64,000 nucleotides of DNA, taken from NCBI RefSeq assembly GCF_001612785.1, contig NZ_BDBC01000066.1:1-64000 (forward strand), written 5' to 3'. The translations under genes were made by a program, and so were the position numbers. Below are positions 17,351 to 24,547 of the stretch, piece by piece. Within the stretch, counting starts at the first letter, position 1; each line of letters starts with the position of its first letter. The stretch comes from Nocardia beijingensis NBRC 16342. GTDB lineage: Bacteria > Actinomycetota > Actinomycetes > Mycobacteriales > Mycobacteriaceae. A model generated the notes under the pieces. It made no database searches. It was given only the letters and a program-made list of their open reading frames with translations, and was not told the origin of the DNA.

Positions 17351-18433
17351 GTGAGCGCGTACCGCCTTGCCGCCATCCCGGGGGACGGGATCGGAGTCGA
17401 CGTCACCGCCGCGGCGGTGCGCGTGCTCGACGCCGTGCTGCCCGGCCTGACCTGGACCGAATTCGACTGGTCCTGCGCGAACTACGCGCGCACGGGCGCC
17501 ATGATGCCGCCCGACGGCGCGCGGCGGCTCGCGGACTTCGACGCGATCCTGCTCGGCGCCGTCGGCTTTCCCGGTGTGCCCGACCACGTTTCGCTGTGGG
17601 GCCTGCTGATCCCGCTGCGCCGCGCGTTCGGCCAGTACGTCAACCTGCGCCCGGTGCGCCTGCTGCCGGGCACGGAGTCAGCGCTGCGCGGCCGGACCGC
17701 CGAGGATCTGGACATCCTCATCGTGCGGGAGAACTCCGAGGGCGAGTACTCCCGGATCGGCGGCATCCACAACGAGGGCCGCCCCGACGAATTCGTGCTC
17801 CAGGAATCGGTGTTCACCCGGACCGGATGCGAGCGGATCATCCGCTACGCCTTCGAGCGTGCCGCCGAACGATCCGGCCGCTTGTGCTCGGCGACCAAGT
17901 CGAACGGGCTCATCCACTCGATGCCCTACTGGGACAGCGTGTTCGAGCGCGTCGCGGCGGACTATCCCCATGTGCGGACGCGGCAGATGCACGTCGACGC
18001 GCTGGCCGCCGAAATCGTGCTGCACCCCGACCGGCTCGACGTGATCGTCGGCTCGAACCTGTTCGGCGACATCCTTTCCGACCTCGCCGCCGCGGTGACC
18101 GGCGGGCTCGGCCTGGCCGCGTCCGGCAACATCAATCCCGAGCGCACCGGCCCATCGATGTTCGAGGCCGTGCACGGCAGCGCCCCCGACATCGCCGGTC
18201 GAGGCATCGCGAACCCCGTCGCGCAGATCCTCGCGGGCGCGATGCTGCTGGATCATCTGGGCGAGTCCACCGCGGCCGCCGCGATCGACCGAGCGGTCTG
18301 CGACGTGCTCGCCGCCGGAGAGGTTCGCACCCCCGACCTCGGGGGCGCCGGCACCACCGCCGAACTCGGCGACGCCATCGCCACCCGAGCGGCCGAGCTC
18401 GCCCAGCGGGCCGCCACGGCCGACCGCGGCTGA
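17351..18433 (+). CDS. Tartrate/D-malate dehydrogenase-like beta-decarboxylating dehydrogenase
   Basis: A 360-residue member of the isocitrate/isopropylmalate dehydrogenase family. It has AAIPGDGIG at the start, substrate Arg and Tyr in VRENSEGEY near residue 122, NLFGDILSDLAA near 236 and VHGSAPDIAG near 275. The VRENSEGEYS form and length are those of tartrate dehydrogenase or D-malate dehydrogenase rather than LeuB. It would convert D-malate or tartrate to pyruvate-level products. GTG 17351 follows AAGGAGAG and the gene is cotranscribed with the aldehyde dehydrogenase. A LeuB function is less likely. Confidence 0.85.
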   Translation: MSAYRLAAIPGDGIGVDVTAAAVRVLDAVLPGLTWTEFDWSCANYARTGAMMPPDGARRLADFDAILLGAVGFPGVPDHVSLWGLLIPLRRAFGQYVNLRPVRLLPGTESALRGRTAEDLDILIVRENSEGEYSRIGGIHNEGRPDEFVLQESVFTRTGCERIIRYAFERAAERSGRLCSATKSNGLIHSMPYWDSVFERVAADYPHVRTRQMHVDALAAEIVLHPDRLDVIVGSNLFGDILSDLAAAVTGGLGLAASGNINPERTGPSMFEAVHGSAPDIAGRGIANPVAQILAGAMLLDHLGESTAAAAIDRAVCDVLAAGEVRTPDLGGAGTTAELGDAIATRAAELAQRAATADRG

Positions 18434-18558
18434 CTCGTCCTCGACAGGACGACGATGTCGCGGCAGCGAACGCGGCCTTCTGCTTCGACCGGGGAATGTG
18501 GCAATCGCCCCGGAGCCGGAGACCTGCCTCGCCCTCGAGATCTCGCCGACGGGACCGA

Positions 18559-19347
18559 TCAGGCGGTGAGCCAGATGGCCTCGGCGGCGGGGCGTCCGAG
18601 GTCGGTTGGCGCGTCAGTGGCGCCGATGCGGATGGCGATGGTGCCCGCGAAGTCGCGGCGTTCGACGACCGCGATGGTGGTGTCCAAGGCGATGCCGACG
18701 GAGTCGAAGTAGCGCAGCATGTCGGGATCGGCGTCGGAGATGCGCGCGACCCGCCCGGATTCACCGGCGCGGAAGTCGCTGAGCTGGCGCGCGGGCGGGG
18801 TGGGCACCGCGCCGTCCACCGAGGGGATCGGGTCGCCGTGCGGGTCGCGATCGGGGTATCCGAGTTTGGCGTCGATCCGGGCCATCAGCAGCTCGGAGAC
18901 CGCGTGCTCGAGCACCTCCGCCTCGTCGTGCACTTCGTCCCAGCCGTAGCCGAGCTCGTTCACCAGGAACGTCTCGAGGAGCCGATGCCTGCGCACCATC
19001 GCGACGGCCGCCCGGCGGCCCTCCGGGCTGAGGGTGATCGCGCCGTAGCGGGCATGCTCGACCAATCCCTGATCGGCGAGTTTGCGCACGGCTTCGGACA
19101 CGGTCGAGGCCGACACGCCGATCCGTTCGGCGAGCAACTTGGTGGTCACCTTCTCCTGCGACCACTCCTGCGCGGTCCAGATGACCTTCAGGTAGTCCTG
19201 GGCGACCGAGGACAGCACAGGCGCGATCGTCGCGGTACCGCCGTGCGCATCGCCCGGCGCCGGTGCGTCGGCCAACTCGCGTCGAGTGGCGATATCTCGT
19301 TTACCTGGCACATACCCGAGCTTAGGCACTGGCGTGCCGATACACAC
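18559..19347 (-). CDS. sirR: Metal-dependent DtxR/MntR family regulator (SirR-like)
   Basis: A metal-dependent repressor of up to 262 residues, closely resembling M. tuberculosis Rv2788 (SirR). The N-terminal winged helix (SVAQDYLKVIWTAQEW, then RIGVSASTVSEAVRKL) is followed by the dimerisation and metal domain (RRHRLLETFLVNELGY and WDEVHDEAEVLEHAVS, with His and Glu ligands). A C-terminal SH3-like domain is present. Such proteins silence manganese or iron uptake genes when metal is plentiful. The start is uncertain: GTG 19347 gives an unconserved tail of about 45 residues, and GTG 19311 is an alternative. Confidence 0.88.
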   Translation of the reverse strand: MCIGTPVPKLGYVPGKRDIATRRELADAPAPGDAHGGTATIAPVLSSVAQDYLKVIWTAQEWSQEKVTTKLLAERIGVSASTVSEAVRKLADQGLVEHARYGAITLSPEGRRAAVAMVRRHRLLETFLVNELGYGWDEVHDEAEVLEHAVSELLMARIDAKLGYPDRDPHGDPIPSVDGAVPTPPARQLSDFRAGESGRVARISDADPDMLRYFDSVGIALDTTIAVVERRDFAGTIAIRIGATDAPTDLGRPAAEAIWLTA

Positions 19348-19396
19348 ATCCTCGACCTGTAGTCGGCAGGATCGACAACGAATCGCTATGCGCCGT

Positions 19397-19828
19397 TCAC
19401 CCGCCGGGTCGTACCGTTCTCGACAGGTCGAGTGCGTTCCGATGCGCGGCCACGCCGTCGAATCGGCGACCGGTCAACCGGGCGGTCGCCGGTGCGCCCA
19501 CCGGCTCGCCGGACAACTCGTAGAACGTCGCCGTGGCGAGCCCGGTGAACTCGTCGCCGGTCACGTCGAGGTCGAAGGCGACGATCCCTTTGCGCACAAC
19601 GTCGGGATCGGCGCGATCGACGGTGAACTCCAGGAAGGCGCCGATGACCCGGTCGCCCGCGCAACGCCAGGTGCCCATGCCGTTGCTGTCGCTCGTCGTG
19701 CGATTGCCGTGGTCGGGGTTCGATTGCAGCATCGTCCCGTCGGAGTGGAACTGCATCACGTGGTAGCCGAACGGAGCGCCGTCGGCGTGCACCTCCCAGG
19801 TGCCGAGCACCGGATGCGGCTCGCTCAT
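19397..19828 (-). CDS. Small lipocalin-like beta-barrel protein, function unknown
   Basis: A 143-residue protein with no motif I can assign to an enzyme. The pattern HPVLGTWEVHADG, then alternating hydrophobic strands and GMGTWRCAGDRVIGAFLEF, resembles a small calycin or lipocalin-like barrel. The C-terminus is basic. Its ATG overlaps the stop of the upstream aminotransferase gene by 4 bp, so it is translationally coupled and may bind a product or substrate of that enzyme. Confidence 0.7.
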   Translation of the reverse strand: MSEPHPVLGTWEVHADGAPFGYHVMQFHSDGTMLQSNPDHGNRTTSDSNGMGTWRCAGDRVIGAFLEFTVDRADPDVVRKGIVAFDLDVTGDEFTGLATATFYELSGEPVGAPATARLTGRRFDGVAAHRNALDLSRTVRPGG

Positions 19829-21087
19829 GCTGTGTCCCTTTCGGCATGAGCGGGGCCCTGCGTGGTGACGCTGCGCTGCCGCCTCCGGGCCTGACCACTC
19901 ATGCCGTGTCCCCCGCAGACGGCCGCGAGCGCGGCGATGCCGCGATCGATGTCCTCGCGCGGTACGTTCGCGAAACTCAGCCGCATGGTGTTGCGGTGCT
20001 CCGCGACGTCGTCGGCGTAGAAGGCGCTGCCGGGCAGGAACGCGACCCCCTGCCGCAGTGCCCGCGCCAGCAGCGCGTCGGCATCGAAATCGGGCGGGCC
20101 CTCGACCCACAGGAACATCCCGCCCTCCGGCTCGATCCAGCGGAACCCAGCCGGGAAATGCCGCTCGAGCGCCACCGACAACGCGTCCAGCTTGGCCGAA
20201 TAGGCGTCGACGACGTGAGCCAGGTGCTTCACCCCGGCCGCGCTGGCCAGGAATTCGGCGGCAATCGCCTGGCAGTACGTCGAGGTCTGCATATCAATGC
20301 CCTGCTTCAACGCGAGCACCGTCCGGAGGAGATCCGGGGGCATGACGGTGATTCCGACACGGATCGCGGGAGCGAGCGTTTTCGACAGTGACGTGATGTA
20401 GATCGAGTTGTCCGGGGCGAAAGACGACAGTGCGGGCTGTGCCGCGCCGCGGTAGCGCAGATCGGCGTAGACGTCGTCTTCGACGACCAGTGTGCCGTGC
20501 CGGATGACGATCTCGGCGATTCGTTCCCGTCGATCGGCGGGCATCGTCCGCCCGGTCGGATTCTGGAAAGTGGGCAGTAGATAGACGAATGCCGCGTCGA
20601 ATCGGGCCAAGGCTTCCGCGAGCGCTTCGGGCACGATGCCGAATTCGTCGGAAGGCACCGCGACGACGGTCGCTCCGTGGCTGCGGAATTCCTTGACCGC
20701 CGGGCCGTAAGTGGGGGTTTCGACCAGAACGACGTCCTGCGGGTCGAGCAGCGCCAAACACACATTGTGCAATGCGCCGGAGCCGCCGGTCGAGATATGC
20801 AGGCGATCGGGTGTGCACCGAATAGCGCGGTTGTGCAAAAGGTTTCGCGCTTGGTCCAACAGCGGGGCGAATCCCTGGGTCATCCCGTACTGGAGCACGG
20901 CGCTGCCGTATCTGCCGACGACCGTCTGCGCCAGCGCGGCGACGAGTTCGCTCGGCAGGAGAGCGGGGTCGGGCGCACCGACGGCGAAGGACACCACGTC
21001 GGGGCGGCCGGCCAGCGCAGCGAAGATGTCGTCGATGGGCCCGCTGGTCACCTCGGCCGCGCCGCGGCTGCGTTTGCCGACAGCCAT
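19825..21087 (-). CDS. PLP-dependent class I/II aminotransferase (2-aminoadipate transaminase-like)
   Basis: A 420-residue fold-type I aminotransferase resembling LysN and the catalytic domain of MocR regulators, but without the N-terminal winged helix. The PLP Lys236 lies in SLSKTLAP; NPTGR (176-180) and EDDVYADLRY (203-212) are present. The last 30 residues are basic and unconserved. It follows the cupin gene after 1 bp on the same strand. The amino donor and acceptor are not evident. Confidence 0.87.
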   Translation of the reverse strand: MAVGKRSRGAAEVTSGPIDDIFAALAGRPDVVSFAVGAPDPALLPSELVAALAQTVVGRYGSAVLQYGMTQGFAPLLDQARNLLHNRAIRCTPDRLHISTGGSGALHNVCLALLDPQDVVLVETPTYGPAVKEFRSHGATVVAVPSDEFGIVPEALAEALARFDAAFVYLLPTFQNPTGRTMPADRRERIAEIVIRHGTLVVEDDVYADLRYRGAAQPALSSFAPDNSIYITSLSKTLAPAIRVGITVMPPDLLRTVLALKQGIDMQTSTYCQAIAAEFLASAAGVKHLAHVVDAYSAKLDALSVALERHFPAGFRWIEPEGGMFLWVEGPPDFDADALLARALRQGVAFLPGSAFYADDVAEHRNTMRLSFANVPREDIDRGIAALAAVCGGHGMSGQARRRQRSVTTQGPAHAERDTA

Positions 21088-21088
21088 G

Positions 21089-21541
21089 TCAGCCGACCGG
21101 GTCGAGTCGCCGCAGGCGGGCGACCACTTCGGGTACGCCGGCGTCGTATTCCGGCGTCAGCACCACGTCGGCGTTGAACAGCGGATCGGTCCGCATTTCC
21201 ACCGCGACCAGATCCTCGGCCTCGTCGAGGTTCACCGCCACGTGCACGACGCCTTCGGGGATGTAGATGAACTCGCCAGGACCGTGGAAATGAGGTGTCA
21301 GTTCCGGGCCGATCAGGGTGACCGCGCGCCCGCGCAGGCAGACGACCACGATCTCGCTGTGCGCGTGATAATGCGCTTTCGACATCGCACCCGGGGCCAT
21401 GTTGACCATGCCCGCCGAGATACCGGTGGCGCCACAGGTTTCGGTGGTGACGCAAGGAATGAGGCGTTGTCGTTGCCTTCCGATTGTTTCGGCCGAATCG
21501 GACGGTTTGATCACACGCACGTGCTTGACTGCACTTTTCAT
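21089..21541 (-). CDS. Cupin domain protein
   Basis: A 150-residue single-cupin protein. Motif 1 shows His57, His59, His61 and Glu63 (KAHYHAHSE), and motif 2 is GEFIYIPEGVVHVAVN, so a metal site is likely. The family includes dioxygenases, isomerases and sensors. The ATG at 21541 is preceded by GGAG; the frame extends to 21565. It forms an operon with the aminotransferase and the lipocalin-like gene, suggesting a shared small pathway of unknown substrate. Confidence 0.82.
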   Translation of the reverse strand: MKSAVKHVRVIKPSDSAETIGRQRQRLIPCVTTETCGATGISAGMVNMAPGAMSKAHYHAHSEIVVVCLRGRAVTLIGPELTPHFHGPGEFIYIPEGVVHVAVNLDEAEDLVAVEMRTDPLFNADVVLTPEYDAGVPEVVARLRRLDPVG

Positions 21542-21920
21542 GGCTACTCCGGGGCACTCCGTCACCGACGAATTGGACGCTAGACCATTCCCGCTGCTGG
21601 CGAGACGAGCTTGTGGGCCGGTGGAAAACCAGGGGTGTATCGGCTCTTTCGCGAATCCGTACGGTGCCTTTCCGGTGAGCGAAGATTTCCTCGGCGATGT
21701 CGTCGCCCCCGACGTCGCGGCGCAGCGACGCGCCGTCGTGCGGCGGGCACGGCCACATGCTGGTTACCCCGCGGCCGGTGTCGTGCCGCGGCTGAGGGTG
21801 GCCCGACCGATCGGCGCCCGGCCGCTCGCGCCTGCGCGTCGGCTCACGGGAGCGGAACCGTTGTGTGAGATCAGCACGCCCGAATACTGTTCGCTACCTG
21901 ATTTGCGTAGGCTGCGCACT
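21542..21920. other. Intergenic region between cupin and ribF genes
   Basis: 379 bp between divergent genes. I see no recognisable coding sequence. TAGGCT at about 21908-21913 could be a -10 box placed for a leaderless ribF transcript starting near GTG 21921. Confidence 0.5.
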
Positions 21921-22892
21921 GTGCAGAGATGGCGAAGTCTCGACGAGGTGCCCGCGGACTGGGGGCGCTGTGTCCTCACGATCGGTGTGTTCGACGGTGT
22001 GCACCGCGGCCACGCGCAGCTGATCAGCCGGGCCGTGAAGTCCGCCGCCGCGCGCGGCGTGCCCGCGGTGCTGATGACGTTCGATCCGCACCCGATGGAA
22101 GTGGTCCGCCCCGGCTCACACCCCGCGCAACTGACCACCCTCACCCGTCGCGCCGAGCTGGCCGAGGAGCTGGGCGTCGACGTGTTCTGCGTCATGCCCT
22201 TCACTCAGGAGTTCATGAAGCTGACTCCGGCGCGTTATGTCCACGATCTGCTGGTGGAGCGGCTGCACGTGGTGGAAGTGGTGGTCGGCGACAACTTCAC
22301 CTTCGGCAAGAAGGCCGCGGGCACCGTCGAGACCATGCGCGAACTCGGCAGGCGCTTCGGCTTCGAGGTCGACGGGGTGAGTCTGCTCGCCGAACACGCC
22401 GTGACCTTCTCCTCCACCTACATCCGCGCGTGCGTGGACGCGGGGGACATGGCGGCCGCGGCCGAGGCGCTCGGGCGCCCGCACCGGGTGGAAGGCGTCG
22501 TCGTGCACGGTGACGGCCGCGGCAAGCAGCTCGGTTTCCCCACCGCCAACGTCGCGCCGCCGATGCATGCCGCGATCCCGGCCGACGGCGTGTACGCCGG
22601 ATGGTTCACTGTGCTCGGCCCCGGCCCCACCATCGGCACCGTCACCCCCGGCGAGCGGGCCATGGCGGCCGTCTCGGTGGGCACCAACCCGACCTTCTCC
22701 GGACGCGCCCGCACGGTGGAGGCGTACGTGCTCGACGGCGAGGCCGACCTCTACGGTCAGCACGTCGCGGTGGACTTCGTCGAGCACATCCGGGGCCAGC
22801 GCAAATTCGATTCGGTGGACGAGCTCATCGAGTGCATGGGCCGCGACGTGGAGACCGCGCGCAAGATCCTCACCGCCGTCGACGCCCGCTGA
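21921..22892 (+). CDS. ribF: Bifunctional riboflavin kinase/FAD synthetase RibF
   Basis: A 323-residue enzyme that makes FMN and FAD from riboflavin. The N-terminal adenylyltransferase half has GVFDGVHRGHAQLI and VVVGDNFTFGKKAAGT; the C-terminal kinase half has GRGKQLGFPTANV and the GTNPTFSGRARTVEAYVLD region. I choose GTG 21921, where homology begins; the frame is open 520 bp further upstream but without similarity. No good ribosome-binding site is present, consistent with a leaderless transcript. Its place before rpsO is conserved with M. tuberculosis Rv2786c-Rv2785c. Confidence 0.94.
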   Translation: MQRWRSLDEVPADWGRCVLTIGVFDGVHRGHAQLISRAVKSAAARGVPAVLMTFDPHPMEVVRPGSHPAQLTTLTRRAELAEELGVDVFCVMPFTQEFMKLTPARYVHDLLVERLHVVEVVVGDNFTFGKKAAGTVETMRELGRRFGFEVDGVSLLAEHAVTFSSTYIRACVDAGDMAAAAEALGRPHRVEGVVVHGDGRGKQLGFPTANVAPPMHAAIPADGVYAGWFTVLGPGPTIGTVTPGERAMAAVSVGTNPTFSGRARTVEAYVLDGEADLYGQHVAVDFVEHIRGQRKFDSVDELIECMGRDVETARKILTAVDAR

Positions 22893-22896
22893 GCGG

Positions 22897-23016
22897 TCAG
22901 GACTTCATGAACTCGAGCAGGTCGTCGTTGAGCTGCTCGGCGTGCGTGACGTACAGGCCGTGCTCGGCGGTCGGGTACTCCTTGTAGACGCAATTCGGGA
23001 TGAGTTTCGCGGTGCG
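22897..23016 (-). pseudogene. C-terminal remnant of an alpha/beta hydrolase (chloroperoxidase type)
   Basis: The last 39 residues before a stop codon at 22897 read like the C-terminus of non-haem chloroperoxidase-type alpha/beta hydrolases: [12 protein letters not shown], then AEHGLYVTHAEQLN with the catalytic-triad His in EHGL, then DDLLEFMKS. Upstream of this the frame continues without similarity into the rpsO promoter. The nucleophile and acid parts of a normal protein of about 275 residues are absent, so this is a gene relic. Confidence 0.72.
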
Positions 23017-23159
23017 CCTGCTCGGCGGGCCCGCGATTTCGGCGGATAGGTCCCGGTCCGGTAGGGTGGTCCCTCGGGTTTGCTGCGGTCCGCGGTGGCG
23101 CCCACACCCGGGTGACCGGAGATTCGAGCGCGGAACTGAGAAACAGGAGTGGATGCCCC

Positions 23160-23429
23160 ATGGCACTGACCACCGAGCAGAAGTCGGCGATCCTCGCCGA
23201 GTACGGCCTGCACGAGAAGGACACCGGCTCGCCGGAGGCGCAGATCGCGCTGCTGTCCAAGCGCATCGCCGACATCACCGAGCACCTGAAGAAGCACAAG
23301 CACGACCACCACACCCGCCACGGTCTGATGGCGCTGATCGGTCGTCGCAAGCGGCTGTCGAAGTACCTGCAGGACAACGACATCAACCGCTACCGTTCGC
23401 TGATCGAGCGGCTCGGGCTGCGGCGCTGA
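23160..23429 (+). CDS. rpsO: 30S ribosomal protein S15
   Basis: An 89-residue S15 protein, full length. It has the ATGSPEAQ-like loop ([14 protein letters not shown]), [21 protein letters not shown] and [12 protein letters not shown] at the end. It binds helices of the 16S rRNA central domain early in 30S assembly. ATG 23160 follows CAGGAG. It lies between ribF and pnp as in most actinobacteria, but here pnp is separated by over 1.1 kb. Confidence 0.97.
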   Translation: MALTTEQKSAILAEYGLHEKDTGSPEAQIALLSKRIADITEHLKKHKHDHHTRHGLMALIGRRKRLSKYLQDNDINRYRSLIERLGLRR

Positions 23430-23432
23430 TTT

Positions 23433-23451
23433 CCAGCGCCTTCGGCGCTGG
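23433..23451 (+). terminator. Hairpin after rpsO
   Basis: Perfect 8-bp stem (23433-23440 with 23444-23451) with a TTC loop, three bases after the rpsO stop. GC-rich and without a U-tract. Confidence 0.7.
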
Positions 23452-23453
23452 GT

Positions 23454-23548
23454 GTTCGCGGCCCTCTTATGGCTCGCGTCCGAGTGGCCGCCGCTGGCGA
23501 CTTCGTCGCGGACGCGGCGGCCACTCGGACGCGAGCCGGGCCGCGAAC
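23454..23548. repeat. Large inverted repeat (34-bp stem with 6-nt bulge)
   Basis: The inner arms 23471-23493 and 23515-23537 are perfect 23-bp reverse complements around a 21-nt loop. Outer arms 23454-23464 and 23538-23548 add 11 perfect pairs, separated from the left inner arm by the unpaired hexamer at 23465-23470. It directly follows the rpsO hairpin. It is far longer than a terminator needs and may be a repetitive palindromic element or a structured RNA. Confidence 0.85.
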
Positions 23549-24547
23549 GGCGGATGCTCGGTCTCGCTTCGCTCGAAAGACGTGGTCGAGGTGGGCTGGG
23601 CGCGTTCTGTTGTGAAGGCGCTACCGGGTGATTGCCTGTCGTAGCGAGGTCGCGGTGGCTGACCGTGTAGGCCACCGGCCCGCGCGCCAGAAGATTGCTA
23701 GGCCACTGCCGCGGTGTCGCCGGGTGCGGACGCCTCGTGCCCGCGCACGGTGACAGATTTGTGCACGTCTGTCGTAGCGGGGCCGCGGTGGTCGGGCTGG
23801 TCGGTCGATGAGGCCGCCTTGCCCAGGGTGTTCCGGAACTATCCGTTCGATCGAGCCGTGTAGCCCGGGGTTCGTGCGGGAACTGCTCGTCGGTGAGGCC
23901 GCGACTTCGGTTTGTTCACTGTCTGGCCCGCTTCGATTGGGAGTTGATCGACAGGGAGGTTCTGCCCTGTGGTGGCCGTCGCTCGTAGCGATTCCGGTCT
24001 GCCGGACCGGTGTGCTTCTACTGATCGTGACGGCGATTGCCGTGGTTCCACACGGACTGGACGTGCGCTAGGTGGTGGTCCGGCGCCTGTCGCGTCGAGT
24101 GACCGGCGATATCTCGGTTCGGCCGTGCGTTGCGTGGTTTCCGGCCGTGGTCACCGGCGTCCGGTGCGCCGACGGAGTGGTAGGTGGCCGCTCGACACGG
24201 GGGTGTCCGAGGCGGTCGCTGGTTCGGCCAATGGGGAGACGTACAATCGCACCGTTGGCTATATGTGGACAGGGGAGCGGATCGCCCCCGTCGCACGACA
24301 ACATTGCACAGCCGTATGCACCCGTCGCGTGGCGTCGGTCTTCGGTAGTGGCCTATCGGCAGCGAGTTGCGCCGTCGGGCTTCGATCGATGACCGCCTCC
24401 GCGTCGCCGTATCCAAGGGGATTCGGCCGGGTGTGCGCGTCGCAGCCAGGAGGGTTGCCGCGCGTCCGTACCCGGTACGGCTGACGACAGCCGGATCGCG
24501 CCACCGTGCGCTCGAGCCGGCGAAGACGAGAGGTTGAGAAAGAAGAA
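23549..24547. other. Gene-free region upstream of pnp
   Basis: About 1 kb with no open frame that resembles a known protein. Codon-position bias is weak in all frames. An imperfect direct repeat is visible (near 23636 and 23769, both with CTGTCGTAGCG). The stretch may hold the pnp promoter, a long leader or decayed sequence. Confidence 0.55.

Noticed and set aside
17351-18433. 3-isopropylmalate dehydrogenase (leuB) for the beta-decarboxylating dehydrogenase
   Set aside because: The VRENSEGEYS motif and catabolic context match tartrate/D-malate dehydrogenases better, and no leucine genes are present.
23808-24071. An 87-codon frame upstream of pnp with a hydrophobic C-terminus
   Set aside because: No ribosome-binding site, no similarity and weak codon bias; the hydrophobic part is probably chance.
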